Assembly: GCA_900473805.1 (NCBI GenBank)
Contig: UCMS01000001.1
Span: 186,001 to 250,000 of the forward strand
Direction: 5' to 3'
Length of the DNA stretch: 64,000 nt
DNA from: Hyphomicrobiales bacterium
Lineage (GTDB): Bacteria; Pseudomonadota; Alphaproteobacteria; Rhizobiales; Rhizobiaceae
In this document: piece by piece, positions 10,189-18,518 of the stretch
How the letters are laid out: every line of letters begins with the position of its first letter
Position numbering within the stretch: the first letter of the stretch is position 1
Position numbers and translations under genes: made by a program
The notes under the pieces: model-generated
What the model was told of the DNA's origin: nothing
What the model saw: only the letters and a program-made list of their open reading frames with translations
The model's database searches: none

Positions 10189-10236
10189 CATAAATATGCG
10201 ACCGTTTCGCAACTTAGCGTTACGGTCGGATTTATG
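10189..10236 (+). promoter_or_regulatory. Stem-loop enclosing the omptin start codon
   Basis: Outer arms CATAAAT (10189-10195) and ATTTATG (10230-10236), middle arms CGACCGT (10199-10205) and ACGGTCG (10222-10228), and inner CGC/GCG around the loop AACTTA, with a symmetric TT/TT internal loop. The second outer arm includes the ATG at 10234, so folding of the mRNA would hide the start. The structure is seen directly; a role in translational control, or as a DNA operator, is inference. Confidence 0.45.
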
Positions 10237-11175
10237 CATATGTCAAAGAATTTGCTGGGCTTCACCCTCGGAAGTGTTTTGATTTCCGCCTTTCCTCTCT
10301 CCGCTCAGGACGGGTCTTTTTCCGGCAGCAGCGGTCAGGTCACCTACTTCGCCGGCGTCGGCCTCGCCAACATCAAGGCCGGCGAATATGTCTACGACGG
10401 CGACCACAAGCTCAGCCAGCTCGACTGGGAGAGCAAGGGTGTGAAGACGGGCACCATCGGGGCGACGATGGAGCTCGGTTACAGCTGGCGCATCAAGGGG
10501 CAGATCGATGTCGGGCTGGGCGGCAACGGCTTTATGGAAGACCGTGACTGGATGGACCCGAATTACTCCGGGTGGACGGACCAGTCGTTGCACGACGACA
10601 CGAAACTAGACCGCTACGTGAACCTGCTGATCGAAGCCGACCGCGCCATGGTCGACACCGGCTCGACGCGGCTCGGGCTGGGTGGCGGTGTCGGATACAC
10701 GAATGTCAAATGGACGGCGCGCGGCGGCAGCTACATCTACACGGATGTGACCCTGCATGACACGGTCGGCAACTTCGCCGATGGCGAAAAAGGCATCACC
10801 TACGAGCAGCGTATTCCAACCCTTTTCCTGAGCGCGAATGCCGAGCAACAGATCGGGAAGTTCAAACTTTCCGGCGCGCTACGCGGCGGCGCCAGCATCG
10901 GGTACAAAGATGTCGACGATCACTGGATGCGGAACCTGCATTTCGTCGAGGAGATGAACATAGCCCCCATGATGGCAGCGGCGATCAGCGCGGATTACCA
11001 GATCATCCCGTCAGCAGCCCTCTATGTCGCCGGGGATTTCCAAAAGATCTTCAAGACCCGCGGCGACACAGAGGTTCGCGACACGGTGAGCGGCGCCACG
11101 GGAAGCTCTGAGAATTCCGCGGCCGCCGAATACCAGTCGCTCACGATCTCGGCTGGCGTCAAAGGCGTTTTCTAA
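10234..11175 (+). CDS. Omptin family outer membrane protease
   Basis: 313 residues (311 if the ATG six bases later is used). A signal peptide ends near SAQDG (residue 26), followed by a ten-strand barrel pattern ending in phenylalanine. It aligns by eye with OmpT: FMEDRDWMDPNYSGWTDQS supplies the paired aspartates Asp103 and Asp105 (OmpT Asp83/Asp85), KDVDDHW supplies Asp228 and His230 (OmpT Asp210/His212), and TARGGSYIY plus DGEKGITYEQR match conserved barrel segments. All catalytic residues are thus intact. Omptins cleave proteins between basic residues at the cell surface and need lipopolysaccharide. The gene stands alone, with its stop overlapping the convergent Nudix gene by four bases. 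Confidence 0.88.
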   Translation: MHMSKNLLGFTLGSVLISAFPLSAQDGSFSGSSGQVTYFAGVGLANIKAGEYVYDGDHKLSQLDWESKGVKTGTIGATMELGYSWRIKGQIDVGLGGNGFMEDRDWMDPNYSGWTDQSLHDDTKLDRYVNLLIEADRAMVDTGSTRLGLGGGVGYTNVKWTARGGSYIYTDVTLHDTVGNFADGEKGITYEQRIPTLFLSANAEQQIGKFKLSGALRGGASIGYKDVDDHWMRNLHFVEEMNIAPMMAAAISADYQIIPSAALYVAGDFQKIFKTRGDTEVRDTVSGATGSSENSAAAEYQSLTISAGVKGVF

Positions 11176-11771
11176 GAGCCGACAGGCTCTCGCCTCAACG
11201 CCGCCCACTGCAGCAGCATGATCGTCTTGGCGTCGACGATCTCGCCGGCGTCCACCATGTCGAGAGCTTCCACAAAGGCCAACTCGACGACTTCCAGATC
11301 TTCCTTTTCGTCGTCGAGGCCACCACCGTCAGCAATACGATCGGCATCGGCGACGGTGGCGTAGAAGCCGTGGAGTTTTTCGGTGACAGACCCCGGCGAC
11401 ATGAAGGCTGCAAAGGCGGGTATGGCCTTTTCGACCTTGTAGCCGGTCTCTTCGAGCGCTTCGCGCAGCGCCGCCTGCAAAGCGGTTTCACCGTCATCGA
11501 TAAAACCGGCCGGCGCTTCGAGCAGATAGGGGTGGTCGCCGCTCAGATGCGCCGCGATGCGCAACTGGCGGACCAGGGTCACGGTGTCACGCTCGACATT
11601 GTGCAGGAGAATGGCCGAGGCATTGCGGCGGTCGAAGACTTCCCAGGAGAGCCTGTGCGGTGCCCTGCCCTCACGGAAGAAATCGAAGCTGATGCCGCGC
11701 AGGTGGCTCCAGCCCTTCCACAGCGTCTTGTCTTCCAGGATCGCAATCCTGGCCTTGTCGAAAATGCTCAT
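11172..11771 (-). CDS. Nudix hydrolase, NudK/AdpP-like (sugar-nucleotide pyrophosphatase)
   Basis: 199 residues. The complete Nudix box runs from Gly89 to Tyr111, with Glu95, Arg103-Glu104 and Glu107-Glu108 for metal binding. The surrounding sequence (WEVFDRRNASAILLHN, VRQLRIAAHLSGDHPYLLEAPAG, AFMSPGSVTEKLHGFYA) matches the GDP-mannose/ADP-ribose pyrophosphatase group, with E. coli NudK as the closest I recall. It hydrolyses a sugar-linked nucleoside diphosphate in the cytoplasm; the exact substrate is not decided by sequence. It starts two bases after the stop of the upstream molybdoenzyme gene, so the two are co-transcribed. The stop overlaps the omptin stop tail-to-tail. Confidence 0.85.
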   Translation of the reverse strand: MSIFDKARIAILEDKTLWKGWSHLRGISFDFFREGRAPHRLSWEVFDRRNASAILLHNVERDTVTLVRQLRIAAHLSGDHPYLLEAPAGFIDDGETALQAALREALEETGYKVEKAIPAFAAFMSPGSVTEKLHGFYATVADADRIADGGGLDDEKEDLEVVELAFVEALDMVDAGEIVDAKTIMLLQWAALRREPVGS

Positions 11772-11773
11772 AT

Positions 11774-13888
11774 TTATGCTTTTCTCATCCAGACCTTGTT
11801 GTCGTGGAAGGCGGCACCGCCATGGGGTGCTGCCGGGTCGGCGCCGGTCAGGACGTTGATGCCTTCACCGTCGAGGTGTGCCTTGTTCGGCCAGAGGCCC
11901 TCGGCCACCAGAACGCCCGGCTTCACGGCATCGGTGATCTTGGCGTAAATGCGCAGCTCTCCCCTGAGATTGCCGAGTTGGACGATGTCACCATCGGCGA
12001 TGCCGAGGCTCTGGGCATCGGCGGGGTTCACCATGACCTCCGGGCGGCCTTCCTTGTCGCGCGAGGTCTTGGTCTCGGCGAAGGTGGAGTTGAGGAAGTT
12101 GCGGGCCGGAGAGGTCGCGAGCCGGAAGGGATGTTCGGCGTCAGCCACCTCGATGAGATCCACCTGATCGGGATAAACGGGAAGCTGCTTCACGGGGCCG
12201 AGCGAGCCGAGCCTTGCCGGCGGCTTGTTCGGGGCGGGTGTCCCTTCCCAATCCGGTTTGAAGCGGAACTTGCCATCCGGATGCGCAAAGCCCTTGAGAT
12301 AATGCGCGTCCTCGAAGGCCGGCTGGCAGTCGAGCCATTTGTCTTCGGCGAGCGTGTCGAAATCCGGCTTGCCGCTGACGGCAAGCATGTGCTCGATATG
12401 CTCCCGCTCGGTCTTGCCAAAGCCGGGACGATCCGCGACGCCGAGGCGCTTGGCGAGTTCCTCGATGACGAAGAGATTGGTGCGTACCAAAGGCGGCGCG
12501 TCGACCAGTTTCGGGCCGAGTAGAATATGGCTCTGGCCGCCGCCGCGATAGATGTCGTCATGCTCGACGAACATGGTGGCGGGTAGCACGATATCGGCCA
12601 GCTCCGCCGTCTCGGTCATGAACTGCTCGTGCACGGCGACGAAGAGGTCGTTGCGCAGGAACCCCTCTCTCACCAGCCGCTGTTCGGGCGCGACATTCGC
12701 CGGATTGGTGTTCTGAATGATCAGCGCATCGACGGGGCCGCGATGGCGCAGCGCCTCGGCGTCACCGGTCAGAACACGACCGATCTGCGACTGGTCGAGC
12801 ATGCGGATCTCGGGGTCGACCATGGCCGTGCCCATCAGCTCAGCCTTGTTCAACTGGAAGATGTCGCTGTTCGAATGGAAGGCTCCGCCGCCCTCATATT
12901 GCCAGGAGCCGAGCACGGTCGCGAGCGACAGGGCGGCATGCATTGAGACGGCACCATTGCGGCTGCGGGTGAAGCCATAGCCGAGGCGGAAGTAGGTCTT
13001 TTTTGTCTCGCCGACATGGCGGGCGAAGGCCTCGATTTCCTCAACAGAAAGGCCGGTGATATCGGAGGCCCATTCCGGCGTCTTGTCCTTGAGATGGGCT
13101 TCGAGCCCTGCCGGGTCATCGGCGAATTTTGCCATGTAGGCGCGGTCCGCATGACCGTCGCGGAAGGCGATGTGCATGGCAGCACAGGCGAGGGCCGCAT
13201 CTGTGCCGGGCTTCAGAATGAGGGCCATATCGGCCTGCTTCATCGTCGGGTTGTCGTAGATGTCGACGACGACGATCTTGGCGCCACAATCCTTGCGCGC
13301 CTTGATCGCATGGGTCATCACATTAACCTGGGTGGCGACCGCATTGGTGCCCCAGATGACGACGCAATCGGAGACCGCCATTTCGCGCGGATCGGGACCG
13401 CGCAGCATGCCCGTCCCCATGACGTAACCCGTCCAGGCCATGTTGGTGCAAATCGTGCCAAAGAAGCCGGAGTATTTCTTGGCGTGGCGCAGCCTCTCGA
13501 TGGAATCGCGCTGCACGAGGCCCATGGTGCCGGCGTAGAAATAGGGCCATACGGCTTCGGAGCCATGCCGCTGCTCGGCCTTGACGAAGGCGTCGGCGAT
13601 CTCGTCGAGGGCAGCTTCCCAGGTGACGTCCTGCCACTGCCCTGCCCCCTTGGCCCCGGCACGGCGCACCGGTTTCAGAAGGCGGTCGGGATGGTAGAGC
13701 CGCTCGGCATACCGGGCGACCTTGGCGCAGATGACGCCAGCGGTGTAGCTGTTCTCGGTTGCCCCGCGCATGCGGCCGATGCGGCCGTCCTCCGTCAGCT
13801 CGACGTCGAGGGCGCAGGTGGATGGACAGTCATGCGGACAGGCCGTATGACCGAGCGACCGGTTTCGAATGGGGCTCTGGATGTTCAT
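11774..13888 (-). CDS. Molybdopterin-containing oxidoreductase with N-terminal [4Fe-4S] site
   Basis: About 704 residues of the DMSO reductase superfamily. Cys17, Cys21, Cys25 and Cys54 (CPHDCPSTC and GVICAKV) form the Fe4S4 site. The molybdopterin guanine dinucleotide-binding domains follow, with VWGTNAVATQVN and the C-terminal molydop-binding domain (TSPARNFLNSTFAETKTS, VNPADAQSLGIADGDIVQL). There is no Tat signal, so it is probably cytoplasmic. No small subunit, quinol or cytochrome partner is adjacent, so electron donor and substrate remain unknown. The start is uncertain: an upstream ATG would add 14 residues but neither has a strong ribosome site. Its stop lies two bases from the nudK-like gene. 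Confidence 0.85.
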   Translation of the reverse strand: MNIQSPIRNRSLGHTACPHDCPSTCALDVELTEDGRIGRMRGATENSYTAGVICAKVARYAERLYHPDRLLKPVRRAGAKGAGQWQDVTWEAALDEIADAFVKAEQRHGSEAVWPYFYAGTMGLVQRDSIERLRHAKKYSGFFGTICTNMAWTGYVMGTGMLRGPDPREMAVSDCVVIWGTNAVATQVNVMTHAIKARKDCGAKIVVVDIYDNPTMKQADMALILKPGTDAALACAAMHIAFRDGHADRAYMAKFADDPAGLEAHLKDKTPEWASDITGLSVEEIEAFARHVGETKKTYFRLGYGFTRSRNGAVSMHAALSLATVLGSWQYEGGGAFHSNSDIFQLNKAELMGTAMVDPEIRMLDQSQIGRVLTGDAEALRHRGPVDALIIQNTNPANVAPEQRLVREGFLRNDLFVAVHEQFMTETAELADIVLPATMFVEHDDIYRGGGQSHILLGPKLVDAPPLVRTNLFVIEELAKRLGVADRPGFGKTEREHIEHMLAVSGKPDFDTLAEDKWLDCQPAFEDAHYLKGFAHPDGKFRFKPDWEGTPAPNKPPARLGSLGPVKQLPVYPDQVDLIEVADAEHPFRLATSPARNFLNSTFAETKTSRDKEGRPEVMVNPADAQSLGIADGDIVQLGNLRGELRIYAKITDAVKPGVLVAEGLWPNKAHLDGEGINVLTGADPAAPHGGAAFHDNKVWMRKA

Positions 13889-13963
13889 GGGCCGGTTATA
13901 GGCCAAGGCCGGAATGCTCAAAAGCCCCATTCGAACAAATCATAGCTCCCATCGGAACCGCAC

Positions 13964-14827
13964 ATGAATTATCGCCACATCTATCACGCGGGCAATTTTG
14001 CCGATGTGCTCAAGCATCTCGTTCTGTCGCGGCTGATCGTCTACCTGCAGCAGAAAGACAAGGCGTTTCGCGTGCTTGATACCCACGCCGGGATCGGGCT
14101 CTACGACCTGTCGTCGGAAGAAGCGCAGAAAACCGGCGAATGGCTCGAAGGCATCGGCAAGGTGATCGATGCGGAACTGCCGGAAAAGATCGCCGAGATC
14201 ATGGCGCCCTATCTGGATGCAGTGAAGGCGCTCAATCCAGGCCGCGAGACCGACGGTCCTTTGCAGAGGTATCCGGGTTCGCCAAAGCTCGCGCGAGACC
14301 TCTTCCGACCGCAGGATCGGCTGTCGGCGATGGAACTGCATCCCGAGGATTCGCGCGTGCTTTCCCGACTGTTCGAAGGCGATTTCCAGGTGCGGGTGAC
14401 CGAACTCGACGGCTGGCTGACGCTGAATGCGCATCTGCCGCCGAAGGAAAAGCGCGGCATCGTGCTGGTCGATCCGCCCTTCGAGAAGGAGGGCGAATAC
14501 GAACGGCTGGTCGACGGCCTTGCCAAGGCGCATCGTCGCTTTGCGAATGGTGTCTATTGCCTGTGGTATCCGATCAAGAAGGGCGCCCCCATCAAGGAGT
14601 TCCACGAGGCGCTACAGGCGCTTGAGATCCCCAAGATGCTCTGTGCCGAACTGCATGTGAAAAGCGATCGCGATCAGACAGGCCTGTCCGGCACCGGACT
14701 CATCATCGTCAACCCGCCCTACACGCTGAAAGACGAGATGCATCTGGTGTTGCCGGAGCTCAAGCGGCTGATGGCACAGGATCGCTATGCCTCGCATCGC
14801 TGCTTCTGGCTGCGCGGCGAAGAGTGA
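13964..14827 (+). CDS. rlmJ: 23S rRNA (adenine(2030)-N(6))-methyltransferase RlmJ
   Basis: 287 residues, full length. It uses S-adenosylmethionine to methylate A2030 of 23S rRNA. The N-terminus MNYRHIYHAGNFADVLKHLVL is the family signature; the SAM-binding strand VLDTHAGIGLYDL (about 38-50) and the catalytic motif VDPPFE (near 168) are visible. The start is fixed by homology. It is divergent from the molybdoenzyme gene and convergent with the YbhN-like gene. Confidence 0.93.
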   Translation: MNYRHIYHAGNFADVLKHLVLSRLIVYLQQKDKAFRVLDTHAGIGLYDLSSEEAQKTGEWLEGIGKVIDAELPEKIAEIMAPYLDAVKALNPGRETDGPLQRYPGSPKLARDLFRPQDRLSAMELHPEDSRVLSRLFEGDFQVRVTELDGWLTLNAHLPPKEKRGIVLVDPPFEKEGEYERLVDGLAKAHRRFANGVYCLWYPIKKGAPIKEFHEALQALEIPKMLCAELHVKSDRDQTGLSGTGLIIVNPPYTLKDEMHLVLPELKRLMAQDRYASHRCFWLRGEE

Positions 14828-14857
14828 GCGGGGCCGCGCATGGATGCGCGGCGACTG

Positions 14858-15799
14858 TCAGGCTGACGGCGGATCGGCACGTGAAAGTTGGGAGCGCTCG
14901 AACAGCAGAATCACCAGCAGGGCGACCGCGAAGGGCACGATCAGGTAGAACAGCCGGAAGACCAGAAGGGCGGCGATGACATCGGCCGGATCCATGTCCG
15001 GCATACCGGTGACGAAGAGCAGCTCCAGCACGCCAAGGCCACCCGGCGCATGGGAGATGAGGGCTGCCGAGAAGGAGACCAGGAAAATCCCGAGCACCAC
15101 CAGGAAGCCGGGATTTCCGACCTCCGGCAGCGCGAAATAGATGATGCCGGCTGCACCGATCAGTTCCAGCGGCCCGATGATCAATTGCTGCAAGACGAGA
15201 GCCGGGCGCGGATAGGCCAGCACGAAAAAGCGGATCTTCAGCGGCCGCAGATGAAGCATGCTGCCGATCGCGTAGAGCGCGACCAATGCGAGCAGCACAA
15301 CGCCCGTGGTCCGCGATGCTGCCATCGGCAGGACATCGACGAAACGTTCGGTGATATCCGGCTTGAGCATCAGAACGAGCCCCATCAGCAGAACTGTTCC
15401 GAGCGCGAAGGTGAAGGAGCAGATGGCAACGAGGCTGCCGACCTCAGCCCCGGTCAAGCCACGGGACGAATAGGCACGGTAGCGAACGACGGCACCCGAC
15501 AGGACCGAGGCGCCGACATTGTGCGAGAGCGCATAGGCGGTGAAAGACGTGACCGTGATGAAGAGCCAGCTGACGGATCGGCCGATGTTCTGAAGCGCGA
15601 TCCGGTCGTAACCCGCGAGCGCCGCATAGGCGAGCACGGCGGAGAGCACGGCCAGCAGCCAGTTCATCGAGCCGATGCGCGAGAGGCTGTCGCCGATCTC
15701 GTCCAGGGAGAGCCCGCGAAGCTCGCCGAGCAGCAGCCAGACGGAAAACACAATCGTCACGAGGCCGATGCTCGGCCAGAACAGTCTCTTCAACTTCAT
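14858..15799 (-). CDS. YbhN/UPF0104 family integral membrane protein (lysylphosphatidylglycerol synthase TM-region-like)
   Basis: 313 residues with about eight predicted transmembrane segments spread over the whole length. It has the SHNVGASVLSGAVVRYRAYSSRGLT region and the SHAPGGLGVLELLF motif, which are characteristic of the flippase-like domain (PF03706) found in MprF-type proteins and YbhN. The catalytic aminoacyl transferase domain of MprF is absent, so this is the membrane part only. Family members are linked to phospholipid or lipid translocation; the substrate here is unknown. The start has a weak ribosome site. Confidence 0.8.
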   Translation of the reverse strand: MKLKRLFWPSIGLVTIVFSVWLLLGELRGLSLDEIGDSLSRIGSMNWLLAVLSAVLAYAALAGYDRIALQNIGRSVSWLFITVTSFTAYALSHNVGASVLSGAVVRYRAYSSRGLTGAEVGSLVAICSFTFALGTVLLMGLVLMLKPDITERFVDVLPMAASRTTGVVLLALVALYAIGSMLHLRPLKIRFFVLAYPRPALVLQQLIIGPLELIGAAGIIYFALPEVGNPGFLVVLGIFLVSFSAALISHAPGGLGVLELLFVTGMPDMDPADVIAALLVFRLFYLIVPFAVALLVILLFERSQLSRADPPSA

Positions 15800-15953
15800 C
15801 GCATCATATCCCGGTCGTTTCCCCCTCTTTCCGACGCGCGCGGCGCATCCTCGAATAGACCGACACAGAATGCCGGACAGCCGTTAACCGCTCTTGACCG
15901 CCCGACATGATTATCGCCAGGGTGCACGACATGCGACCACGGAGGGATCGTTC

Positions 15954-16037
15954 ATGATCAAATTCGCGTCAGAGCTATCCGGCTTCGAGCACCTGACAGT
16001 CCGCTTCCTTGCGCGGTCAACCGGTGGTCGGGACTGA
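15954..16037 (+). CDS. Possible 27-residue leader ORF upstream of the RNase T2 gene
   Basis: A short frame starts with ATG after a good GGAGGGATCGTTC site and encodes 27 residues starting MIKFASELSGF and ending STGGRD. Its stop lies one base before the ATG of the RNase T2 gene. The layout resembles a leader peptide coupled to the downstream gene, but a frame this short can arise by chance and no homologue is recognised. Confidence 0.25.
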   Translation: MIKFASELSGFEHLTVRFLARSTGGRD

Positions 16038-16038
16038 G

Positions 16039-16794
16039 ATGCGAAGAACCGCGCCCATCGCCGCCATCCTCATCACGCTTGCCGTCGCCGCAGCGTCATG
16101 GGTGCTGGACGGCTCACACCCGCGAAACGCGGACTTCGCGTCGGGCACACCCGCGAACGGGTCGGCTGAGGCATCCGCGCGAGCCGGCACGGCAACGAAG
16201 CCACGGCCCAAGGGACAGACATCCGGCAACTTCGACTTTTATGTCCTGTCCCTCTCCTGGTCCCCGACCTATTGCGACAGCGATGCCGGCCATGGCAATC
16301 GCGTCCAATGTGGAACTGGAAAACGGTTCGGCTGGGTGGTGCACGGGCTCTGGCCGCAGAACGAGCGGGGTTATCCGCAGGATTGCGAGAGCACAGAAGG
16401 CGACCGCGTGCCCGACAGCATTGCGCGGGAGATCATGGACATCATGCCGGGCATGGGGCTGATCGGCCATCAGTGGCGCAAACACGGCACCTGCTCGGGG
16501 CTTCCCATGGCCGACTATTTCGCTCTGGTCCGACAGGCCTATGACACGATCCGGATACCGCCGCAGGTCTCAAGCGTGCGGCAGCCTTTGCAGATATCGC
16601 CCGCAGCACTCGAGCAGGCATTTATCCGCAGCAATCCGGGACTGGCCGGCTCGGCAGTCGCGGTCACCTGTGATAGTCAGAGAGTCGATGAAGTGCGGAT
16701 CTGCCTCGACACGACGCTGGCGTTTCGCGCCTGTCCGGAGGTGGATCAGAGATCGTGCAAGCGATCCGATCTCATCCTCCCGCCCCAGCCCTGA
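16039..16794 (+). CDS. Ribonuclease T2 family protein, secreted
   Basis: 251 residues with an N-terminal hydrophobic export segment (about residues 5-24). Both active-site signatures are present: CAS I as VVHGLWPQN with the catalytic His, and CAS II as HQWRKHGTC with a second His plus Lys-His; usual copies have HEWxKHG, so the Glu is replaced by Gln here. Several cysteines (SPTYC, PQDC, HGTC) suit periplasmic disulfides. It degrades RNA endonucleolytically via cyclic phosphates. The ATG follows a tiny upstream frame; a TTG ten codons earlier is an alternative. It is followed 28 bases later by a GST gene. Confidence 0.87.
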   Translation: MRRTAPIAAILITLAVAAASWVLDGSHPRNADFASGTPANGSAEASARAGTATKPRPKGQTSGNFDFYVLSLSWSPTYCDSDAGHGNRVQCGTGKRFGWVVHGLWPQNERGYPQDCESTEGDRVPDSIAREIMDIMPGMGLIGHQWRKHGTCSGLPMADYFALVRQAYDTIRIPPQVSSVRQPLQISPAALEQAFIRSNPGLAGSAVAVTCDSQRVDEVRICLDTTLAFRACPEVDQRSCKRSDLILPPQP

Positions 16795-16822
16795 CCCGCA
16801 ACAAGAGCCACAGGAAACCGTC

Positions 16823-17419
16823 ATGAAGCTGCTCTTCGCGCCCGCCTCGCCCTATTCCTCGAAAGTCCGCATGGCCGCCCGCTATCTGGGCATTCCCCTG
16901 GAAGTTGTGAGGGTCAACACCGCGGAGAATCCGCCCGAACTGATCGAGAACAATCCGCTCGGAAAAATCCCGACGCTGCTCACCGACAAAAATGAAGCCA
17001 TCTTCGACAGCCGCGCCATCATGCATTTCCTGCACAGGACGGCCGAGAAGCGTCTCTATCCGAAAGACAAGGACAAACGGACGGACGCCGAAGTTCTGGA
17101 GGCTCTCTGCGACGGCATCAGCGACTGCCTGCTGGCCATCGTCTACGAGCGGCGGTTCCGTCCGCCGGAATTGGTGAGCCAGGACGTGATCGACCGACAA
17201 TGGGCCAAGATCAACCGAAGCCTCGACCATCTGGACAGGAACCTGCCGAAGACTGGCAAGAAGCTGCACGGAGGCCATTTCGCGCTCGCCGCAATGCTCG
17301 GCTATCTCATGCTGCGCTTCCCGGGCGAATGGGAAAAGGGCCGGGCGGCGCTTGCCGAATGGCCGGCGACCTTCGCCAAGCACTTCGAACCCTATCCGGC
17401 CTTGCGCCCGAAGGCCTGA
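16823..17419 (+). CDS. Glutathione S-transferase family protein
   Basis: 198 residues, a cytosolic GST. The N-terminal thioredoxin-like domain begins LLFAPASPYSSKVRMAARYLGIP, and the glutathione-contact segment NPLGKIPTLLTDKNEAIFDSRAIM carries the cis-proline and the Asp-Ser-Arg contact. The helical C-terminal domain starts near residue 85. Substrate cannot be inferred. The start follows CAGGAAACCGTC. It may be read through from the RNase T2 gene. Confidence 0.85.
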   Translation: MKLLFAPASPYSSKVRMAARYLGIPLEVVRVNTAENPPELIENNPLGKIPTLLTDKNEAIFDSRAIMHFLHRTAEKRLYPKDKDKRTDAEVLEALCDGISDCLLAIVYERRFRPPELVSQDVIDRQWAKINRSLDHLDRNLPKTGKKLHGGHFALAAMLGYLMLRFPGEWEKGRAALAEWPATFAKHFEPYPALRPKA

Positions 17420-17447
17420 GCAATCGCCCCAAAGCGGCACAATAAAA

Positions 17448-17469
17448 AAAGCCGGGCGAACCCGGCTTT
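17448..17469 (-). terminator. Rho-independent terminator of the ropB-type porin gene
   Basis: Nine-base arms AAAGCCGGG and CCCGGCTTT around CGAA, followed on the minus strand by a run of seven T. It lies 22 bases after the porin stop. On the plus strand, after the GST gene, the T run is poor. Confidence 0.85.
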
Positions 17470-17491
17470 CTTGTCTCTACTGATCGGTGGA

Positions 17492-18151
17492 TCAGAACTT
17501 CACGCCCATACCGACCTTGACCGAGTGGTCGTCGAAGCCGCGCGAAACGGTACCGGTGCTGAGATCGAAATCACGCTTCTGGTAGTCGCTGTAGCGGTAT
17601 TCAACACGGGCCGTGACGTTGTCGGTGACGAAGGTTTCGACACCAGCGCCGACCGTATAGCCAGCTGCCAGCTTCTCATCGTTCGACGCACCGTTTTCGA
17701 GCTTGTGGTTGGCAACAGCCACACCGGCCGTACCGTAGACCAGGAAGGGGTTCAGGTCGTAGCCGACGCGGCCGCGGACCGAACCGTTCACGCCCTGGGT
17801 ACCCTTGATCGAGGCACCGCCGTCAGAACCAGCCGAACCGTCTTCACCAGCGTAGCTGAGGTCGGCTTCAGCGCCGTAAACGATCGAGCCGCTCTGCATG
17901 TTGTAGCCGCCGTAGATCGAACCGCCGAGGCCGTTGGCATCGCGGCCGTCGGTCGAGCTGGTGAACTTGCCGAAGTCATAGGTGGCTGCGCCGCCGAGGT
18001 AGGCGCCCGACCAGTTGCCGCTCGGAGCAGCGACGTCGTTTGCCATCGGCGGGGCTTCCGGAGCCTGGTAGATCGCGTCCGCGGCCTGGGCGGCCTGGAA
18101 AGCGGCGAAAGTGGTGGCAGATGCCAGAAGGATGATCTTGAGGTTACGCAT
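17492..18151 (-). CDS. ropB: Outer membrane beta-barrel protein, RopB/Omp25 family
   Basis: 219 residues. A signal peptide (about 1-23, ending QAAQA) precedes the rhizobial/brucellar motif ADAIYQAPEAPP, then an eight-strand barrel beginning WSGAYLGGAATYDFGKF and ending VKVGMGVKF with the terminal Phe needed for outer-membrane assembly. Omp25/RopB proteins are abundant structural outer-membrane proteins of Rhizobiales. A strong AAGGAGACTAGT ribosome site fixes the start, and a strong terminator follows. The symbol is by family resemblance. Confidence 0.85.
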   Translation of the reverse strand: MRNLKIILLASATTFAAFQAAQAADAIYQAPEAPPMANDVAAPSGNWSGAYLGGAATYDFGKFTSSTDGRDANGLGGSIYGGYNMQSGSIVYGAEADLSYAGEDGSAGSDGGASIKGTQGVNGSVRGRVGYDLNPFLVYGTAGVAVANHKLENGASNDEKLAAGYTVGAGVETFVTDNVTARVEYRYSDYQKRDFDLSTGTVSRGFDDHSVKVGMGVKF

Positions 18152-18518
18152 ACTAGTCTCCTTTACAGTTCCGGGCCGCACTTCACTCAGAACCAACGGC
18201 GGCCTGAACGTTATTGGGTATTCCCTGCCCGTTCCGAATGTACAAATGGCGAGCAATTGAGGAATAGAAAGAGCCGAAATGTGAATTCATTGTGGCACAC
18301 GGGTGGCATAATTAGGATGTTGCTTGAATGACACAAACGATTCGTTAACCATAACAAATAGTTTACGTCACAAGCGCAAGTATATTGAAAATTTCACTCC
18401 AATTGTACTTTGCTTCGGGTCAGATGACCGTGCGATATGAAAGCGGCCGAGACGGTTTAAATATCGAGATGGCGCCATATATGCAGCGCATCACTCCGAT
18501 CGAACAAGGTTAGAACGC
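18152..18518. other. Gene-free, AT-richer divergent region between ropB and the SDR gene
   Basis: 367 bases without a credible gene. It must hold the ropB promoter on the minus strand and the SDR-uvrC promoter on the plus strand. It contains one sigma-54-like site, described separately, and is visibly richer in A and T than its flanks, as usual for promoter DNA. No other structure was recognised. Confidence 0.6.
18293..18308 (+). promoter_or_regulatory. Sigma-54-type (-24/-12) promoter-like site
   Basis: TGGCACACGGGTGGCA has GG and GC dinucleotides at the required ten-base separation and matches TGGCACG-N4-TTGCA at all but two conserved positions. It points toward the SDR-uvrC genes 210 bases away. 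No NtrC-type enhancer site was identified, so this is only a candidate. Confidence 0.3.
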
